14,607 nt of DNA from contig CABSMS010000053.1 of the NCBI GenBank assembly GCA_902478885.1, forward strand, positions 1-14,607. Reading direction: 5' to 3'. The position numbers were made by a program, and so were the translations under genes. Source of the stretch: an uncultured Collinsella sp. (GTDB taxonomy: Bacteria; Actinomycetota; Coriobacteriia; Coriobacteriales; Coriobacteriaceae). Positions 5,928-14,465 of this stretch are shown here, one piece after another. Under the pieces are notes generated by a model. It was given only the letters and a program-made list of their open reading frames with translations. It was not told the origin of the DNA and ran no database searches. The stretch's first letter is position 1; every line of letters starts with the position of its first letter.

Positions 5928-7211
5928 TTAGTAGATGACGGGATCGGGGACGGTAGCATGCTCGACATGCGCGCCGAGCGCCTGCAGCTTTTCGACAAAC
6001 TGCTCGTAGCCGCGCTTGATGTGATGGATGGCCGAAACCTCGGTCGTCCCGTCGGCGATCAAGCCCGCTACGACGAGGGCCGCTCCGCCACGCAGATCGG
6101 GCGAGGTAACCTGTGCGCCCGAGAAGCCCCTGACGCCATGAATCATGGCATGATGGCTCTCGATACGAATGTCGGCACCCATGCGCACCAGCTCAGAGGC
6201 AAACATAAAGCGATTCTCGAAGATGTTCTCGGTGATAACGGAGCTACCGTCGGCAAGGGCGGAGAGTACCATAATCTGCGCCTGCATGTCCGTCGGGAAG
6301 CCGGGGAACGGAAGCGTCTGGATGTCGACCGGCTTGATGCGCTCGGCGCGATTCACGTGAACGCCGTCGTCGGTACGCTCGCAATCGATACCCATGAGCT
6401 CCATCTTCTTGAGCACCATGCCCAAGTGAATGGGGCAAAAGCCCGTGACATCGACACCGCGATCGTCGGCCATCAACGCACCGGCAACGATAAAGGTACC
6501 GGCCTCGATGCGGTCGCCCACTACGCGATGGGTAACAGGATGCAGCTCTTCCACGCCCTCGATGGTCACGACAGGCGTACCGGCGCCAACAATCTTGGCG
6601 CCCATCTCGTTGAGCATGTTGGCGAGATCGACGATCTCGGGCTCGCGGGCGGCATTGTCGATAACCGTGGTGCCCTGCGCGCGCACGGATGCCATAATGA
6701 GGTTCTCGGTCGCACCGACACTGGCGAACTCGAGCGTGACGGTGGTACCGCGCAGACCTTGGGGCGCATTAGCGTTGATGTAACCGTGGGCGGTATCGAA
6801 CTCAACGCCCAGGGCCTCAAGACCAAGAATGTGCATATCGATCTTGCGAGCACCCAGGTTGCAGCCGCCCGGCATGGCGATCTTGGCGCGATGGAAGCGA
6901 CCCAGCAGGGGTCCCATCACGGCGGTGGAAGCACGCATCTTGGCAACGAGCTCGTAGGGGGCCTCCCAAGAATCGACCTGAGAGGTATCAATCTCGAGCG
7001 TATGCTCGTCGAGAACATCGATCGTAGCGCCCATGCCCTTGAGCACCTTGCCCATCACGTGGACATCGGAAATATCGGGCACGTTCTGCAGCGTCGTCTT
7101 GCCCGGCGCCAGAAGCGTTGCCGCCATGAGTTTGAGTGCGGAGTTCTTGGCGCCCGAAACGGGCACGGAGCCTCCGATGGCGTGGCCACCCTCAACGCGG
7201 ATAATATCCAA
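5928..7211 (-). CDS. murA: UDP-N-acetylglucosamine 1-carboxyvinyltransferase
   Basis: MurA, 427 aa (family length about 420), adds enolpyruvate from phosphoenolpyruvate to UDP-GlcNAc, the first committed step of peptidoglycan synthesis in the cytoplasm. Key residues are present: Lys22 and Asn23 in SGAKNS, the catalytic loop PGGCNLGARKID (114-125) with Cys117, the Asp308 site in GFPTDMQAQ (304-312), and Arg400 in HIKRGYE. Cys117 is the fosfomycin-reactive residue, so the enzyme would be expected to be sensitive; Cys-to-Asp variants are resistant. The start is TTG at 7211, fixed by AAAGGG six nt upstream and by the conserved N-terminus; no ATG fits. The gene follows the terminator of the ATP synthase operon by only 13 nt after the T-run and precedes the LCP gene by 12 nt. 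Confidence 0.97.
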   Translation of the reverse strand: MDIIRVEGGHAIGGSVPVSGAKNSALKLMAATLLAPGKTTLQNVPDISDVHVMGKVLKGMGATIDVLDEHTLEIDTSQVDSWEAPYELVAKMRASTAVMGPLLGRFHRAKIAMPGGCNLGARKIDMHILGLEALGVEFDTAHGYINANAPQGLRGTTVTLEFASVGATENLIMASVRAQGTTVIDNAAREPEIVDLANMLNEMGAKIVGAGTPVVTIEGVEELHPVTHRVVGDRIEAGTFIVAGALMADDRGVDVTGFCPIHLGMVLKKMELMGIDCERTDDGVHVNRAERIKPVDIQTLPFPGFPTDMQAQIMVLSALADGSSVITENIFENRFMFASELVRMGADIRIESHHAMIHGVRGFSGAQVTSPDLRGGAALVVAGLIADGTTEVSAIHHIKRGYEQFVEKLQALGAHVEHATVPDPVIY

Positions 7212-7224
7212 GGTCTACCCTTTC

Positions 7225-7263
7225 AAAAAGCATGCCCGGGATGGCTGGGCCATCCCGGGCATG
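7225..7263 (-). terminator. Terminator of the ATP synthase operon, inside the murA leader
   Basis: CATGCCCGGGATGGC (7231-7245) and GCCATCCCGGGCATG (7249-7263) form a perfect 15-bp stem with a 3-nt loop. On the minus strand a C and five T (7229-7225) follow, giving a typical though short-tailed Rho-independent terminator 36 nt after the atpC stop. The murA Shine-Dalgarno AAAGGG starts at 7223. Confidence 0.85.
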
Positions 7264-7299
7264 ATGTGTTCGCAAATGGTCGAACGCTAAATCGTTTGA

Positions 7300-7692
7300 C
7301 TATTGGGCAAGCTTGAGCTTACACCATGCGATTTCATTATAGAGGTAGGCGCGGCGTGCATCATCCTCCGACAAATTACCCAGCTTCTCTTCAAAACCTT
7401 GAATATCAGCTTTAAGCTTGTCGGCATCGACGGTCGCCAAATCGCAAGCGCGCTCGGCGAGAACGGTCACGACATCGTCCGCAACCTGGGCATAGCCGCC
7501 GGCCACGGCAAACGTGTGGTCGACAGTGCCCATGGCCTTATCGGAAACGCGAACGTAGCCGCGGTCGATCGTGCAGATCTCGCTGGAGTGAGCAGGCAGA
7601 ACGCCAAACTCGCCATCCGTGGACGGAATCGACACAAACGCAGCGTCGCCCTCATAGGCGCAGCTCACGGGGCACACGATGCGGATACGCAT
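7300..7692 (-). CDS. atpC: F1Fo ATP synthase epsilon subunit
   Basis: A 130-aa epsilon subunit of the F1 central stalk, which couples rotation to catalysis and can inhibit ATP hydrolysis. The N-terminal beta sandwich (about 1-85) shows the family motif GEFGVLPAHSSEI (27-39); the C-terminal half (about 86-128) is the expected helical pair and is rich in Lys, Glu and Ala. It starts 3 nt after the atpD stop with GGGGGAG upstream, in the end of atpD, and is the last gene of the ATP synthase operon, followed by a strong terminator. Length is normal for the family. Confidence 0.93.
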   Translation of the reverse strand: MRIRIVCPVSCAYEGDAAFVSIPSTDGEFGVLPAHSSEICTIDRGYVRVSDKAMGTVDHTFAVAGGYAQVADDVVTVLAERACDLATVDADKLKADIQGFEEKLGNLSEDDARRAYLYNEIAWCKLKLAQ

Positions 7693-7695
7693 AAC

Positions 7696-9149
<1,454 letters not shown>

Positions 9150-9150
<1 letters not shown>

Positions 9151-10058
9151 TACTGTTCCTCCAATGCTGAGGCTCCGCCGACGATCTCGTTAATCTCGGT
9201 CGTGATCGAAGCCTGGCGCACGCGACTATACGTGCGGGTAAGGGTCGAGATGATCGCGGTGGCGTTTTCCGTCGCGGAGTGCATGGCCTTGCGGCGTGCA
9301 CCCTGCTCGGCAGCCGCCGAATCGATCAGGGCCTGGTAGATGACCGTCAGGATATAAGACGGCACAAGCTTGCCGAGAACATGCTCGGGAGAGGGCACGA
9401 ACTCGAACGTGGACGAGATGCGCTTAGGGGCGTCGGTCTCGTTCTTACGCGGACCGTGGGCCATAGCGATCATCTCGGGGTCGAGCGGCAACAGATGCTC
9501 GACGCGAAGCTCCTGATCCACGCGGTTCTTGGCGTGGTGGTAGACAAGCTCGACACGGTCAAGCTCACCGGCACGATACGCATCGCAGATATGAGAGGAG
9601 ATCATGCGGGCCTGATTGAAATCGGGCTCAGAGGAGTTGCCCTCAAAGTGCATGACAACGTTTGCGCGGTCACGGAAATACGTGGCCGGCTTACGCCCGC
9701 ACGCGATGATCTCGCACTCGATGCCGTCGTTCGCCCAAGAAGCGGCGAGCTTTTCGGCCGTGCGCTCCACCGTCGTATTGAAACCGCCGGCAAGGCCGCG
9801 GTCCGAGGCAATAACGACAATCAGGCCATGCTTGACGCTCTCATGCTTCTGCAGCATGGGATCGGTGCCCGAACAGGAAGCGTCGCCGGCGACCGTCAAC
9901 ATGACGTCGGTCAGCGCCTCCTTATAAGGCTCGGCCTGCTTGGAGCGATCGAGGGCACGACGGATCTTGGCCGTAGAGACCATCTCCATCGTGCGCGTGA
10001 TCTGCTTGGTCGTGGTAACCGAGGAGATTCGCTTCTTAATGTCGCGAAGGTTGGCCAT
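9150..10058 (-). CDS. atpG: F1Fo ATP synthase gamma subunit
   Basis: The 302-aa gamma subunit, the rotating central shaft of F1. The N-terminal helix (ANLRDIKKRISSV, 2-14, then TKQITRTMEMV) and the C-terminal helix ending ITTEINEIVGGASAL (285-299) are the conserved coiled-coil pair; SDRGLAGGFN (85-94) is the conserved Rossmann-like core motif. Length fits the family (about 285-310). It starts 5 nt after the atpA stop; GAGGAG lies in the last codons of atpA. Its stop overlaps the atpD start by one base. Confidence 0.96.
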
Positions 10059-10063
10059 GGGGC

Positions 10064-11662
10064 TTAGTTCTCCTCTGATCCAGAAACATCCGAATGGTGC
10101 TTGGCCATGAACTGCTGCTTGAAGTCGCCGATGACGCGCAAGAGCTCAGCCTTGGTGTCATCATCGATCTTCTTGGCGCGAACCTTGTCGAGCAGCGAGC
10201 CAAAGCCATTGTCCATGTACTCGATGAGCTCGGCACGGAAAGGCAGCACGTCGGCGATCTCCAGGTCATCCAGGAAGCCCTCGTTGCCAGCGAACAGCGT
10301 AACGATCTGCTCGCCAACCTCAAACGGCTTGTAGCGCGGCTGCTTCAGGAGCTCGGTCATGCGGGCACCATGGGTCAGCTGCTTCTGAGTAGCCTCGTCG
10401 AGGTCGGAGCCGAACTGCGTAAAGCCGGCGAGCTCCTGGTACGAAGCGAGGTCCAGACGGAGGTTGCCGGCGACCTGCTTCATAGCCTTGGTCTGCGCGT
10501 CGCCACCGACGCGGGACACGGAAATGCCCACGTCGACTGCCGGGCGCTGGCCCTGGAAGAAGAGCTCGGACTGCAGGTAGATCTGACCATCCGTAATGGA
10601 AATGACGTTGGTCGGAATGTAGGCCGAGACGTCGCCGTCCTGGGTCTCGATGATCGGCAGAGCCGTCATGGAGCCATAACCGTTCTTCTTGGACATCTTG
10701 ACGGCACGCTCGAGCAGACGAGAGTGCAGGTAGAAGATGTCACCAGGATAGGCCTCGCGTCCGGGCGGACGATGCAGCGTCAGCGACATCTGACGGTAGG
10801 CCACAGCCTGCTTGGACAGGTCATCGTAGATGACGAGCACGTGGCCGCCGGGGTTGGTCTCGCTGGCGGGCTTGCCGTCCTCGCCGTTGTACATGAAGAA
10901 CTCGCCGATAGCGGCACCGGCCATAGGCGCGATGTACTGCATAGGGGCGGAATCGGCAGCGGTGGCCGAAACGATGATGGTGTAGTCGAGCGCACCGTGC
11001 TGAGCGAGGGTCTCGCGGATGTTGGCAACCGTGGAGGCCTTCTGGCCGATGGCGACATAGATGCAGACCATGCCCTTGCCGCGCTGGTTGAGGATAGCGT
11101 CGATGGCAATGGCGGTCTTACCGGTCTTACGGTCGCCGATGATGAGCTCTCGCTGACCGCGACCAATAGGCACCATGGAGTCGATGGCCAACAGGCCGGT
11201 CTGAACCGGCTCGCACACCGGGGTACGGTCGATGACGCCGGGGGCCTTGAACTCAATGGGACGACGGTGCGTGGCGACGATGTCGCCCAGGCCGTCGATG
11301 GGCTGGCCGAGCGGATTGACGACGCGGCCGAGCATAGCGCGGCTCACGGGGATATCCATAATGCGGCCAGTGGTGCGGCACTCGTCGCCTTCCTTGATGG
11401 AGTCGACGGCACCAAACAGAACGGCGCCGACCTCGTCACGGTCAAGGTTCTGGGCAAGGCCGAAGACGGTCTCACCGGTATCGGAGCTCTTGAACTCCAG
11501 AAGCTCGCCTGCCATGGCGCTCTTGAGGCCGGAGACGCGCGCGATGCCGTCGCCTACCTCGTCGACCGTTGAAACCTCATGCGTATCGACCGTCGCGGAG
11601 AGGCTCGTGAGCTGCTCCTGCAGTTTCTTGGCGATATCCTGGGCATTGAGGGTTTCGGACAT
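10064..11662 (-). CDS. atpA: F1Fo ATP synthase alpha subunit
   Basis: The 532-aa non-catalytic nucleotide-binding subunit of F1. The N-terminal crown beta barrel (about 28-95), Walker A GDRKTGKT (176-183, where many relatives have GDRQTGKT), and the conserved GYGSMTALPIIETQDGDVSAY region near 326-346 are visible, as is SRVGGDAQTKAMK near 388-400, which carries the family arginine-finger region. The C-terminal tail is charged, longer than in many relatives. The start ATG shares its A with the atpH stop (TAATG), and GGAGGTG lies at ideal spacing inside atpH. Length is a little above the usual 500-515. Confidence 0.98.
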   Translation of the reverse strand: MSETLNAQDIAKKLQEQLTSLSATVDTHEVSTVDEVGDGIARVSGLKSAMAGELLEFKSSDTGETVFGLAQNLDRDEVGAVLFGAVDSIKEGDECRTTGRIMDIPVSRAMLGRVVNPLGQPIDGLGDIVATHRRPIEFKAPGVIDRTPVCEPVQTGLLAIDSMVPIGRGQRELIIGDRKTGKTAIAIDAILNQRGKGMVCIYVAIGQKASTVANIRETLAQHGALDYTIIVSATAADSAPMQYIAPMAGAAIGEFFMYNGEDGKPASETNPGGHVLVIYDDLSKQAVAYRQMSLTLHRPPGREAYPGDIFYLHSRLLERAVKMSKKNGYGSMTALPIIETQDGDVSAYIPTNVISITDGQIYLQSELFFQGQRPAVDVGISVSRVGGDAQTKAMKQVAGNLRLDLASYQELAGFTQFGSDLDEATQKQLTHGARMTELLKQPRYKPFEVGEQIVTLFAGNEGFLDDLEIADVLPFRAELIEYMDNGFGSLLDKVRAKKIDDDTKAELLRVIGDFKQQFMAKHHSDVSGSEEN

Positions 11663-12138
11663 TAGGCTTCACCTCCGTACGAATTAGCAGAGTTTGCGAG
11701 GGTCTCCTGCGCGATGCGCAGCTGCGTCTTGACGGAAATGTCACGACGCTCGCCGCGGGCCTCGAGCACCAGGCCGCCCACGATAGACGGGTCGACCTGC
11801 TCGATAAGGAATACCTTGCGGCCGAAGTCCTGCTCGCATTTCTTAGTGATGGTTTGACGCAGCTCGTCGTCGAGCGGGATCGCCGTGGTGACGGTCACGC
11901 CCACTACATCCTCGTCTTCCTCGGCAACATACTTAAAGGCAGCTGCCACCTTGGGAAGAAGGTCGAGCTGGTCGCGCTTGGACATGGTGTCGAGCACGGC
12001 GATGATCTCGGGGCTGGCGGAAGCCAAGCGCTCGATCATCTCGAGGTCCTCGAACACATGGTTCTCGGCCTTGGCGGCTTCCAAAAGGGAACGCGCGTAG
12101 GTCTCGAGCACCTTGTCCTGATAGCGGCTAGTCGGCAT
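11662..12138 (-). CDS. atpH: F1Fo ATP synthase delta subunit
   Basis: The 158-aa delta subunit, which links the top of F1 to the b-subunit stator. The N-terminal helical domain (about 5-105) opens with RYQDKVLETYARSLLEAA, and the C-terminus carries the conserved VDPSIVGGLVLEARGE (115-130) followed by RRDISVKTQLRIAQETL. Length is somewhat short against the common 170-180. The start overlaps the end of atpF by 11 nt and the stop overlaps atpA by one base, both suggesting coupled translation. Confidence 0.93.
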   Translation of the reverse strand: MPTSRYQDKVLETYARSLLEAAKAENHVFEDLEMIERLASASPEIIAVLDTMSKRDQLDLLPKVAAAFKYVAEEDEDVVGVTVTTAIPLDDELRQTITKKCEQDFGRKVFLIEQVDPSIVGGLVLEARGERRDISVKTQLRIAQETLANSANSYGGEA

Positions 12139-12730
12139 TCAGGCTACCTGCTTCCTGGATGTAGCGCTCGATGAGCTTCTTCTGCTCGGCATCGTCCTCG
12201 AGTGCCTCGCCCACGATCTTGGTGGCGACGGCAACGGACAGGTCGGCGATGGAGCTCGCGGCACCAGCGTAGATGGACTTGCGCTCGTCCTCGACGGTCG
12301 TATGGGCCTTGGCGATGATCTCCTCGGCCTCCTTGTGAGCAGCCTCGATGATACGGGCGCGCTCGGACTCGGCGTCCTTACGGGCCTCGAGAACAATGTC
12401 GGCAGCCTGACGACGGGCGTCGGTGACGATCGAGTCGGACTCAGAGCGCTTGGCGATAGCCTCCTGCTTGGTCTTCTCGGCCTCGTCGAGGCTCTCCTCG
12501 ATCTTCTTGCCGCGCTCCTCCATGGTTTTCATGATGCCCGGCAGGGCGACCTTGGCCAGCACGATCCAGATAATCAGGAAGGCGATAAGCGCCGGGATGA
12601 ACTCCGCCATCTTAGGGATGAGGATGTCCGCACCGGCAGCGCCGTCCTCAGCGAACGCGGAAACCGGCATGAGCAGCGCGGCCGCGGACGCGGAGAGTGC
12701 GATCGCGCTCTTCTGGGATGAAAGATTCAT
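12128..12730 (-). CDS. atpF: F1Fo ATP synthase b subunit with signal-peptide-like N-terminus
   Basis: The 200-aa b subunit, the peripheral stalk that holds F1 to Fo. In addition to the usual membrane anchor (about 42-63, FIPALIAFLIIWIVLAKVAL), there is an upstream segment (8-27) that looks like a secretion signal: Lys7, a hydrophobic Ala/Leu stretch, and SAFA before Glu28, a good signal peptidase I site. After the anchor, a long charged Ala/Glu/Lys/Arg coiled coil (about 66-165) and a C-terminal delta-binding part (to 200) follow. Start ATG at 12730 has GGAG 8 nt upstream. Cleavage would leave a normal-sized b subunit of 173 aa with an outside N-terminus, as in the family. It follows atpE by 15 nt. 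Confidence 0.94.
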   Translation of the reverse strand: MNLSSQKSAIALSASAAALLMPVSAFAEDGAAGADILIPKMAEFIPALIAFLIIWIVLAKVALPGIMKTMEERGKKIEESLDEAEKTKQEAIAKRSESDSIVTDARRQAADIVLEARKDAESERARIIEAAHKEAEEIIAKAHTTVEDERKSIYAGAASSIADLSVAVATKIVGEALEDDAEQKKLIERYIQEAGSLNAD

Positions 12731-12745
12731 ACTTGACGCTCCGTG

Positions 12746-12940
12746 CTATTTAACGATCAGCGCGACAACGAAGCCGATCAGAGCCAGAGCCTCGCCGAAG
12801 GCGGAGCCCATGATGAAGACGGTGAACACGCGGCCCTGGACCTCAGGCTGACGGGCCATAGCACCCGTAGCACCCAGAGCAGACAGGCCGATAGCAAGAC
12901 CAGCGCCGATAACACCGAGACCGTAACCGATAACTCCCAC
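12746..12940 (-). CDS. atpE: F1Fo ATP synthase c subunit
   Basis: The 64-aa rotor-ring subunit with two membrane helices (about 2-28 and 38-62) and the RQP loop (30-32). The ion-binding carboxylate is Glu50 in GSAFGEALALIG. The glycine-rich first helix (GYGLGVIGAG) packs the ring. The sodium-type ligands known from Ilyobacter, a Gln in helix 1 and Ser after the glutamate, are absent (Leu and Ala here), so proton coupling is inferred. The start is GTG at 12940 with a near-perfect AAAGGAGG five nt upstream; an in-frame TAA closes the frame just upstream. It is at the short end for the family, ending a few residues after helix 2. The unusually good ribosome binding site fits the need for many copies per complex. 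Confidence 0.95.
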   Translation of the reverse strand: MGVIGYGLGVIGAGLAIGLSALGATGAMARQPEVQGRVFTVFIMGSAFGEALALIGFVVALIVK

Positions 12941-13064
12941 GATTCCTCCTTTGTCGTGCGTGTCTTATTTCACGCAGGATAACCTTTTTATAACTGCCGG
13001 GCTCCATGGGTACGGGCACCGGCGGTTTAACGAATTGCCTTACCATTAAGGCGCGAGCGGAAGA
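12941..13064 (-). other. 124-nt spacer between atpB and atpE
   Basis: This is the only sizeable gap in an otherwise tightly packed operon. On the minus strand it has a small hairpin GCCTTA-ATGG-TAAGGC (13052-13037) and then an A/T-rich stretch (around 12995-12960) leading to the AAAGGAGG ribosome binding site of atpE. No convincing terminator or promoter is visible. In E. coli a translational enhancer precedes atpE; a similar role here is inference only. Confidence 0.45.
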
Positions 13065-13868
13065 CTACTCCTCCTCCGCGACCTCCTCTGCCTCGGAGAC
13101 ATACACGGCGGTAAGGACCGTGAAGACGTAAGCCTGGATGGCGCCGACCACAAGCTCGATCGCATAGATCAGGATGAGGATGGCAAGCCAGGCCAGCGAA
13201 GGCAGGGCGCCGACGGCGTGGGCCGCGGAAACCTGCTGAAGCAGCGGCTGCATGAACATGCTCGCCATGATGGCGAACGAGCCCATGACCACGTGTCCTG
13301 CGAACATGTTGCAGAACAGACGGACGGCGAGCGTGATGAGGCGCAGGAAGGTCGAGAAAAGCTCGACGACCCACACGAGCACGTTCATCGGGAAGCTCAC
13401 GCCCTGCGGGGCGAGGCTCTTGATGTAGCCGATCACGCCGTGAGCCTTGCATCCGTAGTAGATGAAGTACACGAAGGCGAAGATGGCGAGCGCGGCGGTG
13501 GAGCCGATTGCACCGGTGCCGGGCTTCATTCCCGGGATCAGGCCGATCATGTTATTGATCAGGATGAACAGGAAAAGCGAGCACAGGAACGGGAAGTGCT
13601 TCTTCCAGTTCTCACCCACGACGCCCTTGCCGATATCGTTCTCGACGTACTCGATGATGTACTCGAAACCGTTGACGAAGAAGCCCTTGGGAACCAGGGT
13701 CTGCTTCTTCTTGAACACGGCCAGGACGATCAGGAGCACGATCGTGGAGACGATCAGCCAAAACGAGTACTGCGTGATGCCGCAGCTCAGATCGCCCACG
13801 ACAGGGGTGGAGCTGAACTCGCTGACCAGATGATTAATCTCATCAGGCAGCTTTTCAAAAATTTCCAC
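13065..13868 (-). CDS. atpB: F1Fo ATP synthase a subunit
   Basis: The 267-aa membrane stator subunit that forms the proton half-channels against the c-ring. Several membrane segments are visible (about 35-52, 92-112, 122-139, 163-183, 190-207, 224-255). The essential arginine is Arg183 in LAVRLFCNMFAGH (180-192), and ELVVGAIQAYVFTVL (238-252) is the conserved last helix. The residue after RLF is Cys where most relatives have Gly or Ala. The tail is acidic (EAEEVAEEE). The start is GTG at 13868, with AAAGGT six nt upstream in the last codons of the preceding gene, which ends 3 nt before. Confidence 0.95.
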   Translation of the reverse strand: MEIFEKLPDEINHLVSEFSSTPVVGDLSCGITQYSFWLIVSTIVLLIVLAVFKKKQTLVPKGFFVNGFEYIIEYVENDIGKGVVGENWKKHFPFLCSLFLFILINNMIGLIPGMKPGTGAIGSTAALAIFAFVYFIYYGCKAHGVIGYIKSLAPQGVSFPMNVLVWVVELFSTFLRLITLAVRLFCNMFAGHVVMGSFAIMASMFMQPLLQQVSAAHAVGALPSLAWLAILILIYAIELVVGAIQAYVFTVLTAVYVSEAEEVAEEE

Positions 13869-13871
13869 GAC

Positions 13872-14183
13872 TTACCTTTCGACCTCATGAGGATCTCGCA
13901 GCGCCTTGGCGACGCGAACCGTGCAGGCGGCCATAAAGGCCACGAAGCCGATCGCCTCGCCCAGGAGGAACATGCGAAATGCCTCTCCGAACAACACAAA
14001 CACAACCAAGGTAAAGACGAGCAGGGCGATTGCCGAGACCGCCAGACTCACCATACCCTTGAGCATGTCCGCATTCTGTTTATCGTCAAGAACCGGCTTG
14101 AGCGTAAAGACAAAGGGAAGGAAGGCAATTGCGCCCGCGATGGCGCCTGCAACGATAGCGAGCAGATCGGCTATCTGAAACAT
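13872..14183 (-). CDS. AtpI-like small membrane protein, first gene of the ATP synthase operon
   Basis: A 103-aa protein with three predicted membrane helices (about 5-28, 42-66 and 69-93) and a short charged tail. Position directly before atpB, 3 nt away, size and topology suit the ATP synthase I (AtpI/UncI) group, a poorly conserved family thought to help c-ring assembly or magnesium supply. I do not see a diagnostic motif, so the name rests on context. I chose the ATG at 14183, with GAGG six nt upstream, over an in-frame GTG at 14195 whose ribosome binding site would be too close. A promoter lies 63 nt upstream of the start. Confidence 0.7.
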   Translation of the reverse strand: MFQIADLLAIVAGAIAGAIAFLPFVFTLKPVLDDKQNADMLKGMVSLAVSAIALLVFTLVVFVLFGEAFRMFLLGEAIGFVAFMAACTVRVAKALRDPHEVER

Positions 14184-14245
14184 TGGCGTCCTCACTTTCC
14201 TTTTTTAACGCCTCACAGAACAGTTCCCGCCAAACATTGGTGACT

Positions 14246-14273
14246 ATTGTACGAGCCAATCGCTAAAGTACAA
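14246..14273 (-). promoter_or_regulatory. Promoter of the ATP synthase operon
   Basis: On the minus strand TTGTAC (14273-14268), a 16-nt spacer and TACAAT (14251-14246; five of six to TATAAT) make a plausible housekeeping promoter. Transcription would start near 14239, giving a leader of roughly 55 nt before the AtpI-like gene. The -35 overlaps one arm of the inverted repeat AACCGA/TCGGTT (14272-14290). Confidence 0.6.
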
Positions 14274-14388
14274 CCGAAAAAGCATCGGTTAATACGCACC
14301 TGTTCGTTTTCTTAAGACCTTCTTTATGCCGCAGGTACGGTAATACGTTTTTCTCGAACCCTGCAGGGCAAAACGTCCGTTAACAGGA

Positions 14389-14423
14389 GTGCGCGTGGAC
14401 GCCTTTTGTTCATCCGCGCGCAC
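14389..14423 (-). terminator. Hairpin downstream of upp, possible terminator
   Basis: On the minus strand GTGCGCG (14423-14417) pairs with CGCGCAC (14395-14389), and inside a C-A mismatch GGATG pairs with CGTCC (one T-G) around a 9-nt loop. It lies 43 nt after the upp stop. TCCTGTT follows rather than a clean T-run, so it is at best a weak intrinsic terminator. Confidence 0.35.
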
Positions 14424-14465
14424 CGTTTCTTCGTATTTGCAGCCGCGGCCGTCTTAGCCCAGCGA

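Larger units (their letters stand above)
14184..14465 (-). other. Spacer between upp and the ATP synthase operon
   Basis: This 282-nt spacer is AT-richer than its surroundings. It holds the promoter described at 14246-14273, a GC-rich hairpin at 14389-14423, a 10-bp palindrome CCCTGCAGGG (14360-14369), and the inverted repeat AACCGA/TCGGTT (14272-14290) that overlaps the promoter -35 box. No plausible gene or known riboswitch is visible. Confidence 0.6.

Noticed and set aside
5958..7316. Plus-strand open frame of 452 codons antisense to murA
   Set aside because: It is a shadow of murA, His- and Arg-rich without motif.
10094..11572. Plus-strand open frame of 492 codons antisense to atpA
   Set aside because: It is a codon-bias shadow of atpA, with no ribosome binding site of note and no recognisable domain.
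12843..13046. Minus-strand 67-codon frame over the atpB-atpE spacer and the start of atpE
   Set aside because: It is out of frame with atpE, is basic and low-complexity, and no Shine-Dalgarno supports it.
13218..14243. Plus-strand open frame of 341 codons antisense to atpB and the AtpI-like gene
   Set aside because: The translation is a highly charged Glu/Asp/His-rich sequence, as expected from the complement of membrane-protein codons.
14184..14465. Possible riboswitch or pyrimidine attenuator between upp and the ATP synthase operon
   Set aside because: The hairpins do not form a recognisable riboswitch core, and the spacer lies downstream of upp, not upstream of it; only a promoter and a weak hairpin can be supported.
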